A stretch of DNA of 7,104 nucleotides from Gemmataceae bacterium (lineage in GTDB: Bacteria > Planctomycetota > Planctomycetia > Gemmatales > Gemmataceae), in NCBI GenBank assembly GCA_025056835.1, contig JANWVS010000101.1, positions 1 through 7,104 on the forward strand. The letters are read 5' to 3'. The notes below the pieces were generated by a model. That model was given only the letters and a program-made list of their open reading frames with translations, was not told the origin of the DNA and searched no databases. The translations under genes were made by a program, and so were the position numbers. Positions 6,202-7,104 of this stretch are shown in pieces (the first letter of the stretch is position 1; every line of letters begins with the position of its first letter).

Positions 6202-7104
6202 ATCTCTTCGCGGAGCCGCTGAACCGATTGCAGGCTTTCGCGAACGCTGCCGTCGCGCGCTAACCGCTCCATCTCGCACTTGATCTCATCGCGTAAGCGG
6301 TCGAGCCGAGCACGTTCTCGAGCCAAGGCAGCTCGTTCACGCGACAGTTCCATTTCCATGTCACGGGTGGCTTCATCCAATTCCGCATTGCGCTGTTTGA
6401 GCAACTCGATTTCCTTGTTTAGTTTGGCGCGCTCCTCTTGTAATTGACGACGCTCGTTGTTCAATTCGGCTTCGATAGCGTCGAGATCGAGGTCGTCTTG
6501 GAAAGGTGAACCGTGGATCGCCGTCTGCCGGCTGCGCTCCTGGGCGAGCAGGGCCTCCAGCCGCGCCACTTCGCCGCGGAGCATTTCCAGATCTTTCGCC
6601 TGGGACTCGAGTTGCTCGCGCACTGCCAACGGCAAGCCGTCGTCGGAGTTGTTTGGCAGGTTCTGGATTTCCTCGAGAAATTTTTCCTTTTCCTGAAGAA
6701 GTTGCCGAAGCAGTTCATTTTCGCGGCGCAACTCGTCGTTGTCGGCGGCCGGCTCGGCCGACTTAAACAGTTGACTTTGCAATAGGGCGCGTAACTCGGC
6801 GTTTTCCGCCTGCAACCGCGCAAGTTCTCCCGTGGGAGCGGCTGTGGCGCCTGCATCGTTTTGGACTTGGGAGAGGCGTTCTTCGAGCATCTTGATTTGT
6901 TCAATCAGTTGCTTTTTTTCGTCGAGTTGCTCTTGGAACAAGGCCTCGACTTGCTCCGGGCTGAAACGGTCGGCAAGCTCTCGCTGCAGTGATTCGACCG
7001 TCTCGCGGAGTTGCTGATTTTCGTGTTGTAAGGCACGCTGATCACCGCGTGTTTGCTTGCGAAGTTCCTCCTGGGCCGCACGCAGTTCGTGGAGCATGGT
7101 CAAC
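6177..7104 (-). CDS. Long coiled-coil protein, hypothetical, 5' end at or beyond window edge
   Basis: At least 308 residues are visible, nearly all Glu, Arg, Leu, Gln and Ala in heptad-like patterns. Predicted coiled-coil stretches are about 4-81, 92-113, 122-148, 160-194 and 206-283. Breaks occur at 82-91 (Ala/Gly/Pro), 114-121, 149-159 (NLPNNSDDGLP) and 195-205 (AIHGSPFQDD). The tail (about 251-308) is very rich in Arg and Glu, carries the only cysteine (276) and ends VQRLREEMRAAGIRR. I recall similar Arg/Glu tails in planctomycete hypothetical proteins, but I do not recognise a named family. No signal peptide, membrane span or enzymatic motif is visible. In-frame TTG (7103) and ATG (7097) codons lie at the edge, but the frame is open to base 7104, so the true start and any N-terminal domain are probably upstream of the visible part. 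It converges on the U32 gene. A structural, scaffolding or chromosome-associated role is possible; none is shown. Confidence 0.8.
   Translation of the reverse strand, partial: LTMLHELRAAQEELRKQTRGDQRALQHENQQLRETVESLQRELADRFSPEQVEALFQEQLDEKKQLIEQIKMLEERLSQVQNDAGATAAPTGELARLQAENAELRALLQSQLFKSAEPAADNDELRRENELLRQLLQEKEKFLEEIQNLPNNSDDGLPLAVREQLESQAKDLEMLRGEVARLEALLAQERSRQTAIHGSPFQDDLDLDAIEAELNNERRQLQEERAKLNKEIELLKQRNAELDEATRDMEMELSRERAALARERARLDRLRDEIKCEMERLARDGSVRESLQSVQRLREEMRAAGIRR

Noticed and set aside
1..7104. Mobile element, prophage, CRISPR array, tRNA or rRNA
   Set aside because: No transposase, integrase, terminal inverted repeats, spaced direct repeats or cloverleaf sequence was seen on either strand.

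Overview
The window holds five protein genes and almost no non-coding DNA. No tRNA, rRNA, CRISPR array, insertion sequence or long repeat was seen on either strand. It has the look of an ordinary bacterial chromosome with a moderately high GC content. The gene content (a GldA/GldF/GldG-like ABC system, an enlarged U32 protein of the RlhA type and a long coiled-coil protein with an Arg/Glu-rich tail) suggests a planctomycete or a relative. That placement is an inference from family knowledge, not a demonstrated identity.

From 3295 down to 1, on the minus strand, lies a compact ABC operon. An ATPase (2366-3295) is followed 18 bases later by an ABC-2 type permease (1583-2347). A GldG-like auxiliary protein starts inside the end of the permease gene (start at 1592, 10-base overlap) and runs off the left edge. 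The ATPase drives the permease in the inner membrane, and the auxiliary protein would be anchored beside them with a large extracytoplasmic domain. The substrate is unknown. Gliding, for which the Bacteroidetes Gld proteins are named, should not be assumed.

A 93-base divergent spacer (3296-3388) separates this operon from a large plus-strand gene (3389-6169). That gene encodes a U32-family protein of up to 926 residues. Its N-terminal U32 barrel carries the expected cysteine cluster and is followed by a DUF3656-like region. The C-terminal 280 residues look like a second, degenerate U32 barrel with its own four cysteines. Studied relatives are iron-sulfur RNA hydroxylases (RlhA, TrhP) or ubiquinone hydroxylation factors (UbiU/UbiV) rather than proteases. 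The true translation start is ambiguous.

The U32 gene converges, with a 7-base gap, on a minus-strand gene (6177-7104, cut by the right edge) for a protein that is almost entirely coiled coil. A nested GC-rich inverted repeat sits at this junction. The most interesting points are the second cysteine cluster in the U32 protein, the unusual membrane layout and coiled-coil insertion of the GldG-like protein, and the junction hairpin. I do not see evidence for a wholly new system.
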